DNA of 64,000 nucleotides, from the NCBI RefSeq assembly GCF_014203855.1, contig NZ_JACHJV010000002.1, positions 186,001 through 250,000 of the forward strand, written 5' to 3'. Every line of letters begins with the position of its first letter. The stretch's first letter is position 1. The notes under the pieces were generated by a model. That model was not told the origin of the DNA, did no database searches, and saw only the letters and a list, made by a program, of their open reading frames with translations. This stretch comes from Kitasatospora kifunensis. Its GTDB lineage: Bacteria > Actinomycetota > Actinomycetes > Streptomycetales > Streptomycetaceae. Made by a program: the position numbers and the translations under genes. Positions 51,458 to 59,266 of the stretch are shown in pieces.

Positions 51458-53119
51458 ATGACCACAGAGGCCTGGCAGGAGTACTGGAGAGCCCGGCGCA
51501 ACACCTTCGGCGAGGAGTGCCGAGTGGCCCGGGCCGAGCTGCTGGCCGACCTGCGGCGCCCCGAGCGGGCCCAGCAGCGGGTCCTGGCGGATCTCGTCGA
51601 CCTCAGCCGCAACTCCCTGCACTGGCAGGAGCAGGGCTACGGCCCCGCGGCGAACCCCGACGCCTTCCGCCGGCAGCTGCCGATCCGCCGCTACGAGGAC
51701 TACCTGCCGCTGATCGAGCGGGAGATCCATGCCAAGGGCGGCATCCTGGCGTGCAGCCCGGTGCCGCGCTGGCTGAAGACCAGCGGTACCACCGGCACGC
51801 CCAAGCGGATCCCGTACTCCGTGCACTGGATGGAGCACTACCGCACACCCGCGCTCCAGGCGCTCTGGGGCACCTATCTGGCGCACTGCCCGGAGCTGCT
51901 GGCCCACCCGTACGCGACGCTCGACACCCAGACCACCCGTGAGGAGCCGGCGGAGTTCCTCCAGGGCGCCCAGTACCAGGGTGTCACCAGCCGCCATCCG
52001 CTCGTCAACTCCCGTGACTGGCAGCCGCCGTGGCAGCAGGCGCCGTGGTTCGACCTGGAGGCCCCGAGCGCGCACGAGGGCCGGATGTACCACCGCATCC
52101 GCCATCTCCTGGGCCGCCGGCCGCACTTCGTGTCGGCCATCAACCCCAGCACGCTGATCTCGCTACGCGACCTGGTGGCCGCCAATGGCGAGCGGCTGGT
52201 GCGGGACCTGTGCGAGGGCACCCTGGAGGGCAAGCCCTGGGGCAGGCCCGACGAGGCCGCGGCCCACCGCCTGGCCGCCGCGCTGCGCCAGGCGGACTTC
52301 GCGCTGACCGACCTGTGGCCCACCCTCACCGGCTACACCTGCTGGACCTCCGCCTCCACCCGGCTCTACCAGGGCAAGTTGGACGCGATCTTCCCCGGCG
52401 TGGCCCAGCTGGCGTTCATGAGCTGCGGCAGCGAGGGGGTGACGGCGATCCCGGTCGACGACACCCTGCACAGCCAACCGCTCGCGGTCAACCAGGGGTT
52501 CTTCGAGTTCGTCCCGGCCGAGGTGCCGCTGGGCGAGCGGCTGGCGGCCGGCGTGCAGGTCGACACGGTGCTCTTCGACCAGGTGGAGGCCGGTCGCGAG
52601 TACCACCTGCTGATGTCGCAGGCGAACGGGCTGCACCGGCTCTGGATCGGCGACATCTACCACGTGGACCGGGTGGTGGACGGGGTCCCGTGGGTCCATC
52701 TGGTCCGGCGCGACGGGGTGTTCCACTCCTTCACCGGCGAGAAGGTCACCGAGGTCCAGGTCACCGAGGCGCTGGAGCGCGGCTTCGCGGGCCTGGGCCT
52801 GGACATGGGGCTCTACATGTGCGGCCCGCGCTGGGCCGAACCACCGGGCTACGTCGCCCTGGTGGAGAGCCGGGCCGGCGGCCGGGGCGTGGACGGCGAG
52901 CTCTCCGCCCGCGTCGACCGGCAGCTGCGGACCATCAACACCGAGTACGAGAGCAAGCGCGGCAGCGGCCGCCTGGACCCGATCGAGGTCATCACGGTGG
53001 CGCCGGACGCGATCAGCTCCTACGTCGAGCGGCGGCGCACCGCCGGCAACGCCACCCAGTACAAGTACAAGCCCTTCCAGCCGGACATCGACTTCGTCTC
53101 CGCCATCGTCGGCGGCTGA
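51458..53119 (+). CDS. GH3-type acyl-adenylating amide synthetase
   Basis: Member of the GH3 acid-amido synthetase family (ANL-like fold), 553 aa. In plants these enzymes adenylate jasmonate or auxin and join it to an amino acid. The ATP-binding P-loop-like motif is KTSGTTGTPKRIPYS (residues 107-121). FMSCGSEGVTAIPVDD, NQGFFEFVPAE and LYMCGPRWAEPPGYVALVE match the later nucleotide and acyl-binding regions. Bacterial GH3 proteins occur in some biosynthetic loci. Here the likely acyl donor is one of the muconate-derived acids, and the amine acceptor is unknown. Position directly after the dehydrogenase gene implies coupled use of its product. Identity of the family is clear, the substrate is inference. 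Confidence 0.85.
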   Translation: MTTEAWQEYWRARRNTFGEECRVARAELLADLRRPERAQQRVLADLVDLSRNSLHWQEQGYGPAANPDAFRRQLPIRRYEDYLPLIEREIHAKGGILACSPVPRWLKTSGTTGTPKRIPYSVHWMEHYRTPALQALWGTYLAHCPELLAHPYATLDTQTTREEPAEFLQGAQYQGVTSRHPLVNSRDWQPPWQQAPWFDLEAPSAHEGRMYHRIRHLLGRRPHFVSAINPSTLISLRDLVAANGERLVRDLCEGTLEGKPWGRPDEAAAHRLAAALRQADFALTDLWPTLTGYTCWTSASTRLYQGKLDAIFPGVAQLAFMSCGSEGVTAIPVDDTLHSQPLAVNQGFFEFVPAEVPLGERLAAGVQVDTVLFDQVEAGREYHLLMSQANGLHRLWIGDIYHVDRVVDGVPWVHLVRRDGVFHSFTGEKVTEVQVTEALERGFAGLGLDMGLYMCGPRWAEPPGYVALVESRAGGRGVDGELSARVDRQLRTINTEYESKRGSGRLDPIEVITVAPDAISSYVERRRTAGNATQYKYKPFQPDIDFVSAIVGG

Positions 53120-53140
53120 GCAAGAGGAGAGGGGGCGGTC

Positions 53141-54019
53141 ATGCTGGAGCTGAAACGCCAACCACAGGACGTCCGCAAGGAGATCGTGCTACTGCGCCGC
53201 GAGGGCGTCGACCTCGCCCTGCACGTGTGGCGCCCGCCGCGGCCCAAGGCGGCCATCTTCTACTTCCACGGCCTGCAGAGCCACGCGGGCTGGCTCTGGG
53301 AGGTCGGCCCCCGCTACGCGGACAACGACGTCGCCTTCTTCGTGCTGGACCGGCGCGGCAGCGGCCTCAGCGGCGGCACACGGCACGAAATCACCTCCCC
53401 GGAAACGGTGTTGGGCGACTACGGCGCGGCGATCGAGCGAGTGCGCACCCTGATCGGCGACGAGCTGCCGCTGGGCCTGTTCGGGCACTGCCTCGGCGGC
53501 TCCTTCCTGGCCGCGCTGCTGCACCACCCCGACTTCACCACCCGCTACGACAGCGCCGTCTTCTGCTCCGCCGCCCTGGGCCGGATGCACGCACGGCTGA
53601 CGGCCGAGCAGCGCCAGGCCGTGGCCGAGGACCAGCGCACCGAGCTGTGGGACGCCGGGCTGTCGGCGCCGGACTTCACCCACGCGCCCCGCTACCGGCA
53701 GTTCATCGAGAGCGACGAGCTGGCGGTGCGCCGGATCACCCACCGCTCGCGCGCCACCCTGCTGGCGCTGGAGCAGCTGTACCTCGACCCGCGACGCGAA
53801 CTGCCCCCGGTGCCCACCGCGTTCGTCTCCGGTCACAGCGACCCCGTGGTGGACCTGGACGAGTCCCGACGGGTGTTCGCCACCATCACCGGTGGGCGCG
53901 GCCTGGTGCTGCAGCTGCCCACCGACCGGCACTACCTCTACTACACCGACGTCTGCGATGAACTCGTCGACTGGTCCTCGATGTTCACCCTGCTGCGCGC
54001 GGTGGACCGCAGTGGCTGA
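53141..54019 (+). CDS. Alpha/beta hydrolase with Cys nucleophile
   Basis: Protein of 292 aa resembling monoglyceride lipase/lysophospholipase folds. HG in FYFHGLQSHAGWLW gives the oxyanion hole, and DRRGSGLSGG follows. The nucleophile elbow reads FGHCLGGSFLAAL, so Cys117 (TGC at 53489) replaces the usual Ser. The acid is Asp234 (GHSDPVVD) and the base His264 (DRHYLYY). A Cys nucleophile is seen in dienelactone hydrolases and in some thioesterase-like acyltransferases or cyclases, so an activated acyl or enol-lactone substrate is plausible. AGAGGAG precedes the ATG. Its stop overlaps the GTG of the enolase-superfamily gene by 8 nt. Confidence 0.85.
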   Translation: MLELKRQPQDVRKEIVLLRREGVDLALHVWRPPRPKAAIFYFHGLQSHAGWLWEVGPRYADNDVAFFVLDRRGSGLSGGTRHEITSPETVLGDYGAAIERVRTLIGDELPLGLFGHCLGGSFLAALLHHPDFTTRYDSAVFCSAALGRMHARLTAEQRQAVAEDQRTELWDAGLSAPDFTHAPRYRQFIESDELAVRRITHRSRATLLALEQLYLDPRRELPPVPTAFVSGHSDPVVDLDESRRVFATITGGRGLVLQLPTDRHYLYYTDVCDELVDWSSMFTLLRAVDRSG

Positions 54020-55187
54020 GGCCCGCCTCTACCAGGTGGCACTGCCGATGCGCTACGGCTTCGACCACCCGGCAGCTCGCCGCAGCCGCTCCGACAGCCT
54101 GCTGCTGCGCCTGACCGTCGACGGCGTGAGCGGCCTGGGGGAGTGCGCGCCGCGCGCGTACGTCACCGGCGAGACCACCGCGAGCGTGCGTGCCGAGTTG
54201 CAGCGGGTCGCGATGCGGGTCCTGCTGGAGCGGCTGCGCACCGAGGACCCGGCCGAACTGGCCGCCCAGCTCAGGCAGGACGGCTTCGCCCGGACCTTCC
54301 AGGTGCGCGGCGGCAACAACCTGCTCTGCCTGCTGGAGACCGCGGTACTCGACCTGCTGGGCCGGCGACTGGAGCTCAGTGCAGGCGCGTTGGTCTGCCC
54401 TGAGGCCAACGGCGGTGGGACGCTGCCGATTTCCCAGGTCCTCGACCTCGGGATCACGGTGGAGGAGTTCCTGGCGACCAGGGGCCCTTTCCACTTCGTC
54501 AAGGTCAAGGCTTCCAATGACCTTGACCGGGACGTGCGCACGGTGCGCGCGCTGCGGGCCGAGCTCGGCCCGGACGTGCCCATCTCGATGGACGCCAACA
54601 TGAGTTGGACCCCGGAGCAGGCGCTCACCGCCCTGCGCCGGTTGAGCGCGTGCGGGCTGAGCCTGGTCGAGGAGCCGCTGCCCAAGGGCTCCTGGGCCGA
54701 ACTGGCCGAACTGCGGTGCCAGGTGGGCGTTCCGGTGATGCTGGACGAGTCGGTCTGCACCCTGGCCGACGCACAGGCGGCGGTGCGGGCCGGCGCCTGC
54801 GACGCCGTCAACGTCCGGGTAGCCAAGTGCGGCGGGCTGCTCAACTCGGTCCGCCTGGTGGACTTCGCCCACCAGCACGGCCTCGACTTCCAGGTCGGCG
54901 TGCAGGTCGCCGAGACCGGGCCGCTGATCGCGGCCGGCCGCCACCTCGCCTTCGGCCGCCCGGGCGCGCTCACCGTGGAGTCGGGCCAGTCCGACCGGTA
55001 CTTCCCCGAGCCGGTCGCCGCGCCGCTGCCGCCGGTCGACCGCCGGGCCAACACCATCTCCCCACCTGGCGGGACCGGCTTCGCCATGACCCTCCAGGAC
55101 AGCGCCGAACCCTGGGCCGTGCTGCGGCTCCAGGCCGGCACCGACACGTGGCTGCCGGCAGCGGCAGCGCCGAAGGCCGAGATATGA
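54012..55187 (+). CDS. Enolase-superfamily enzyme, muconate-lactonising/epimerase type
   Basis: Enolase-superfamily protein of 391 aa, MLE/AEE subgroup. Catalytic Lys166 sits in a KxK motif (HFVKVKASND). Metal ligands are Asp194 (ISMDANMSW), Glu220 (LVEEPLP) and Asp245 (MLDESVC). The opposing general acid/base is Lys272 (VAKCGGLLNS). This set fits muconate cycloisomerase, o-succinylbenzoate synthase and dipeptide epimerases alike. In this cluster two readings are natural: cyclisation of a muconate-like diacid, or epimerisation of an amide made by the GH3 enzyme. The GTG is within the previous gene's end, and its stop overlaps the next ATG (ATGA), so the three genes are tightly coupled. Confidence 0.85.
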   Translation: MAEARLYQVALPMRYGFDHPAARRSRSDSLLLRLTVDGVSGLGECAPRAYVTGETTASVRAELQRVAMRVLLERLRTEDPAELAAQLRQDGFARTFQVRGGNNLLCLLETAVLDLLGRRLELSAGALVCPEANGGGTLPISQVLDLGITVEEFLATRGPFHFVKVKASNDLDRDVRTVRALRAELGPDVPISMDANMSWTPEQALTALRRLSACGLSLVEEPLPKGSWAELAELRCQVGVPVMLDESVCTLADAQAAVRAGACDAVNVRVAKCGGLLNSVRLVDFAHQHGLDFQVGVQVAETGPLIAAGRHLAFGRPGALTVESGQSDRYFPEPVAAPLPPVDRRANTISPPGGTGFAMTLQDSAEPWAVLRLQAGTDTWLPAAAAPKAEI

Positions 55188-56932
55188 CCGAGTACTTCTC
55201 CGACGCGATCGTCCGGTTCCTGCACCAGCAGGAGATCGACTACGTCTCCTTCAACCCGGGCGCCTCCTTCCGCGGCGTGCACGACTCGCTGGTGCACGAG
55301 GGCCACGCCGAGATCGCGCCCGAGATCGTGATGGCCTGCCACGAGGAGATCGCGGTCGCCATCGCGCACGGCTACTACAAGGCGAGCAGCCGCCACATGG
55401 CGGTCTTCACGCACGCCAACGTCGGCCTGCTGCACGCCACCATGGCCATCTTCAACGCCTGGTGCGACCGCATCCCGCTCTTCGTCCTCGGCGGCAACGG
55501 CCCGCTCGACGCGGACCAGCGGCGCCCCTGGATCGACTGGATCCACACCTCGCAGCACATCGAGTCCGTGGTCAAGGACTACGTCAAGTGGTGTGACCAG
55601 CCCACCAGTCAGCGAGCCACCATGGAGTCGCTCTACCGGGCCTTCAAGCTGATGGACACCCCGATGCGGGCGCCGGTCTTCGTGGCGATGGACTTCGAAC
55701 TCCAGGAACAGCCGCTGGCCGCCGACGTGCGCCTGCTGCCCAGGAGCGCGGCCCGACCGACCACGCTGCCGCCGCTGGACCAAGCCGCCGCGGCGGAGCT
55801 CGCAGCGCAGCTGCGGGACGCGCAACTGCCGGTGCTCCTGGTCGACTTCGCAGGTCAGGACGCGCGAACCGTGCAGCCGCTGATCGACCTGGCCGAACGC
55901 CTGGGCCTGGCCGTGGTCGACCGCGGCAACCGGCTCAACTTCCCCACCACGCACGAACTGAACCTCTCCCTGGTGGGGGGTGAGCTGCTCCGTGACGCGG
56001 ACCTGGTGGTGGCCCTGGAGGTGCAGGACCTGGCCAGCGGGCTCGGCTCGTTCCTGGAACTGGACGAGGACGGGCGGCCCGCGAACGGTGCCACGGTGGT
56101 GGTCATCGGCTCCACCGATCTGCTGACCAGCAAGTGGGCCGCCGACTACCAGCGCTTCCTGCCGGTGGACCGCTCGGTGGCCGCCGACCCGTTCACCACG
56201 ATCACCGCACTGAGCGAGCAGGTCGCCCAGGAGTCCTTCAGCACAGCGGAGTTCCTCGCCCGGCGGGACGCCAGGACGAAGCGCTTGGCCGCCGCGCACG
56301 CCACCGCCCGGGCCGGCTGGGCCTGCGATGCCGAGCAGGCCAAGGCCGCGCCGGTGATCCAGGTGTCCGCCGCCGTGGCCGAGATCCACCGAGCCGTCCG
56401 CGACGAGCCCTGGGTGCTGGCCAACACCGGTAGCGTGACCATCGACGGCTGGGTCAAGCGACTCTGGCCCCTGGAGCGGCCGCTGAGCTACCTCGGGCTC
56501 AACGGAGGCGGCGGGCTCGGCTACGGTCCGGGTGCATCGGTGGGCGCCGCCCTCGCCCACCGCGACACCGGCCGGCTCTGCATCGACCTGCAGGCCGACG
56601 GCGACTTCCTCTACACCCCGAGCGCCCTGTGGACCCTGGGGGCCTACGACCTCCCGCTGCTGGTCATCGTCATGAACAACCGGCTCTACCTCAACTCCAC
56701 CCAGCACGCGGCGCGCATCGCCGACGCGCGTGGCCGTGACGTGGGCCGCTCGCGGATCGCGACCGGTTTCGACGCCAACCCCGTGGACTTCGTGGCGATG
56801 GCGCGCGCCTACAACGTCCACGCGCTGCCCCGGGTGGAGTCCATCGAGCAGGTCGCGCCCACCGTCCGGGCCGCCATCGCGCGGATCAAGGAATGCGGGA
56901 AGCCGGTACTGGTTGAGATACTGATGGAGTAA
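55184..56932 (+). CDS. Thiamine-diphosphate-dependent decarboxylase/lyase
   Basis: ThDP enzyme of 582 aa with the acetolactate-synthase/benzoylformate-decarboxylase architecture. The N-terminal PYR domain has the activating Glu54 (ACHEEIAVAIAHGY). The middle domain contains LPVLLVDFAGQD. The C-terminal PP domain has ADGDFLYTP, where the first Gly of GDG is Ala, and ends the cofactor motif with Asn498-Asn499 (VIVMNN). FNPGASFRGVHDSL and ERPLSYLGLNGGGGLGYGPG complete it. It would decarboxylate or ligate a 2-oxo acid; 4-oxalocrotonate produced by the upstream enzymes is an obvious candidate and would replace the usual metal-dependent decarboxylase (PraD/DmpH). Confidence 0.87.
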   Translation: MTEYFSDAIVRFLHQQEIDYVSFNPGASFRGVHDSLVHEGHAEIAPEIVMACHEEIAVAIAHGYYKASSRHMAVFTHANVGLLHATMAIFNAWCDRIPLFVLGGNGPLDADQRRPWIDWIHTSQHIESVVKDYVKWCDQPTSQRATMESLYRAFKLMDTPMRAPVFVAMDFELQEQPLAADVRLLPRSAARPTTLPPLDQAAAAELAAQLRDAQLPVLLVDFAGQDARTVQPLIDLAERLGLAVVDRGNRLNFPTTHELNLSLVGGELLRDADLVVALEVQDLASGLGSFLELDEDGRPANGATVVVIGSTDLLTSKWAADYQRFLPVDRSVAADPFTTITALSEQVAQESFSTAEFLARRDARTKRLAAAHATARAGWACDAEQAKAAPVIQVSAAVAEIHRAVRDEPWVLANTGSVTIDGWVKRLWPLERPLSYLGLNGGGGLGYGPGASVGAALAHRDTGRLCIDLQADGDFLYTPSALWTLGAYDLPLLVIVMNNRLYLNSTQHAARIADARGRDVGRSRIATGFDANPVDFVAMARAYNVHALPRVESIEQVAPTVRAAIARIKECGKPVLVEILME

Positions 56933-56994
56933 CCACCTTGTTTACAGCAGTATGTGATTGACCATCACCGGTAACGCTCGATCGGGAAGCACAC

Positions 56995-58404
56995 GTGAAC
57001 TCGTCCGTCTCCACCTCCCACTCCGCCGCCACCGGCCCAGCAGGGCAGGAGGGCAGCCCGCGCATGGTGCTGGGCGCCTCCGTGCTGGGCTTCTTCATCA
57101 TCACGCTCGACGCGCTGGTGGTGAACGTGGCGCTGCCCGACATCGGCAAGGACGTCGGCGGCGGCATGTCCGGCCTCCAGTGGGTGGTCGACGGCTACAC
57201 CCTGATGTTCGCCGCGCTGATGCTCTCGGCCGGCTCACTGGCCGACCGGATCGGCGCGTCCCGCACCTATGTCGGCGGGCTCGCGCTCTTCACCCTCGCC
57301 TCGGTCGGCTGCGGACTGGCGCCCAACCTCGGTGTGCTGATCGCCGCCCGGCTGGTGCAGGGCTGCGCGGCCTCGGTGATCACCCCGGCCTCGCTGGCGA
57401 TGATCCGCCAGACCTTCCACGACACGGACAAGCGGGTGCGCGCGATCGCCCTGTGGTCGGCCGGCGGTGCGGTGGCGGCCGCGGCGGGACCGGTCGCCGG
57501 CGGCGCGCTGACCAGTGAGTTCGGTTGGCGGGCGATCTTCTTCCTGAACCTGCCGGTCGGCATCGTCGCCCTGCTGATGATGGCGCGTGCCCCGCGTTCG
57601 CCGCGCCGGAACGCAGCCCTCGACCCGATCGGCCAGCTCACCGCGATCATCGCGCTGAGCGCGCTGACCTACGGCGTGATCCAGGGCGGCGACCACGGCT
57701 TCGGCAACGCGCGCACGCTGACCGTCCTCGCGGTGGCGATGCTCTTCCTGGTGGCCTTCGTGGTCGCCGAGGCGCGCCAGGCCAAGCCGATGCTGCCGCT
57801 GGCCATGCTGCGCGACCGCGCGGTGGCCGTGGCCTCCACCGTCGGCTTCAGCATCAGCGTCGCCTTCTACGGCGGGGTCTTCGTGCTCGGCCTCTACTTC
57901 CAGCAGGTGCGCCACCAGTCGCCGCTCAGCGCCGGCCTGATGTTCCTGCCGATGACCACGGTGGTGGCGGTGCTCAACCTGTTCGTCGCGGCCCGGGTGA
58001 TCCGCCGCCTCGGGCCGCGCCGCCCGATCCTCTTCGGCCAACTCGTCACGGTGGCGGCCCTGCTGGCCCTGGCCTTCTTCGGTGACCGGGTCTCCACGGT
58101 CGAGCTTTCCCTGTTGATCGTCCCGCTCTGCTGCGCCGGCGGCATCGCGATCCCGGCCGCCACGGCACTGCTGATGAACAGCATCCCGGCAGAGGTCACC
58201 GGGACCGCCTCCGGTGTGATGAACACCTTCCGCCAGATCGGCACCGCCCTGGCCATCGCGGTCTTCGGGGCACTGGTCGCCGGGTCCAGCACGTTCTTCG
58301 CGGGTCTGCGGACCAGCCTGCTCATCGCCGGTACGCTGCTGGTGATCAGCATCGTCACCGTGCTCACGGTGACCCGCGAGCAGCGGCCGGCCCCTGCCGC
58401 CTGA
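56995..58404 (+). CDS. DHA2-family MFS exporter of the cluster
   Basis: Proton-driven efflux protein of 469 aa, DHA2 type with about 14 helices. Helix 1 carries ITLDALVVNVALPDIG, followed by SGLQWVVDGYTLMFAALMLS and motif A-like ADRIGASRTYV. Helix 5 motif C reads GPVAGGALTSEFGWRAIFF. The start is a GTG with GGGAAG 6-7 nt upstream. It lies 62 nt after the ThDP gene in an AT-richer gap. Presence in a co-directional run argues that the pathway product is exported and may be bioactive. Confidence 0.9.
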   Translation: MNSSVSTSHSAATGPAGQEGSPRMVLGASVLGFFIITLDALVVNVALPDIGKDVGGGMSGLQWVVDGYTLMFAALMLSAGSLADRIGASRTYVGGLALFTLASVGCGLAPNLGVLIAARLVQGCAASVITPASLAMIRQTFHDTDKRVRAIALWSAGGAVAAAAGPVAGGALTSEFGWRAIFFLNLPVGIVALLMMARAPRSPRRNAALDPIGQLTAIIALSALTYGVIQGGDHGFGNARTLTVLAVAMLFLVAFVVAEARQAKPMLPLAMLRDRAVAVASTVGFSISVAFYGGVFVLGLYFQQVRHQSPLSAGLMFLPMTTVVAVLNLFVAARVIRRLGPRRPILFGQLVTVAALLALAFFGDRVSTVELSLLIVPLCCAGGIAIPAATALLMNSIPAEVTGTASGVMNTFRQIGTALAIAVFGALVAGSSTFFAGLRTSLLIAGTLLVISIVTVLTVTREQRPAPAA

Positions 58405-58441
58405 CAACCAACCCCCGTGATGCAACGGAGCGAGAACCACC

Positions 58442-59203
58442 ATGGATCTTGGACTGAAGGACCGGGTCTACCTGCTGACCGGCGCCAGCCGCGGGCTGGG
58501 CCTGGCCACCGCCCGGGTGCTCACCGAGGAGGGCGCGAAGGTCGCCGTGACCGGCCGCAGCCAGCAGAGCGCGGATCGGGCGGCCGCCGAACTCGGCGGC
58601 CCGGACGTGGCCATCGGCCTGGCCGCCGACAACGCGGACCCGGCCACGGCCCCGCGGATCCTGGCCGCCACCCGCGAGGCGTTCGGCCGACTGGACGGCG
58701 TGCTGGTCAGCACCGGCGGCCCGCCGGCCGGCCCGGTCACCGCCATCACCGACGAGCAGTGGCACACCGCTTTCGACTCGGTCTTCCTGGGCGCCGTCCG
58801 ATTGGCTCGCGAAGCCGCCGCGCAGTTGGGCGAGGGCGGTGTGATCGGTTTCGTGCTCTCCGGCTCGGTGCGCGAGCCGATCAAGGACCTGGCCGTCTCC
58901 AACGGGCTCCGCCCCGGGCTGGCCATGGTCGCCAAGACGCTCGCCAGCGAGCTGGGCTCGCGCGGCATCCGGGTCCTGGGGCTGCTGCCCAGCCGGATCG
59001 CCACCGACCGGCTCAAGGAACTGGACGCGCACAGCGGTGACCCGGACGAGGTCGCGGCCAGGATCAGCGCCCAGCTGCCGCTGCGCCGCCAGGGCCGGCC
59101 CGATGAGTTCGCCAAGGTCGCGGCGTTCGTGCTGTCCCCGGCCGCCTCCTACCTGACCGGCACGATGTTCGCGGTCGACGGTGGTGCGCTGCACGGGATT
59201 TGA
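58442..59203 (+). CDS. Short-chain dehydrogenase/reductase lacking the canonical Tyr
   Basis: SDR fold of 253 aa with the cofactor motif LLTGASRGLGLATAR and the end motif YLTGTMFAVDGGAL. The usual NNAG region reads STGGPPAG. Lys remains in MVAKTLASELG, but the residue four places earlier, normally Tyr, is Ala in AVSNGLRPGLAMVAK. A large subgroup of SDRs shares this SNGLRPGLA-type loop, and its catalytic mechanism is unclear. It may reduce a keto or aldehyde intermediate or act without redox chemistry. It is 37 nt from the exporter gene with a plausible ribosome binding site (ACGGAGCG). Confidence 0.85.
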   Translation: MDLGLKDRVYLLTGASRGLGLATARVLTEEGAKVAVTGRSQQSADRAAAELGGPDVAIGLAADNADPATAPRILAATREAFGRLDGVLVSTGGPPAGPVTAITDEQWHTAFDSVFLGAVRLAREAAAQLGEGGVIGFVLSGSVREPIKDLAVSNGLRPGLAMVAKTLASELGSRGIRVLGLLPSRIATDRLKELDAHSGDPDEVAARISAQLPLRRQGRPDEFAKVAAFVLSPAASYLTGTMFAVDGGALHGI

Positions 59204-59266
59204 GCCGCAGCACAGCTCCTGGGCTCTCTGGCCGTGAACAGCCGACTGTCACTACGATCGGATGTC

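Noticed and set aside
54053..56821. 922-codon minus-strand frame over the enolase and ThDP genes
   Set aside because: Antisense of two well-supported coupled genes, and composition typical of shadow frames.
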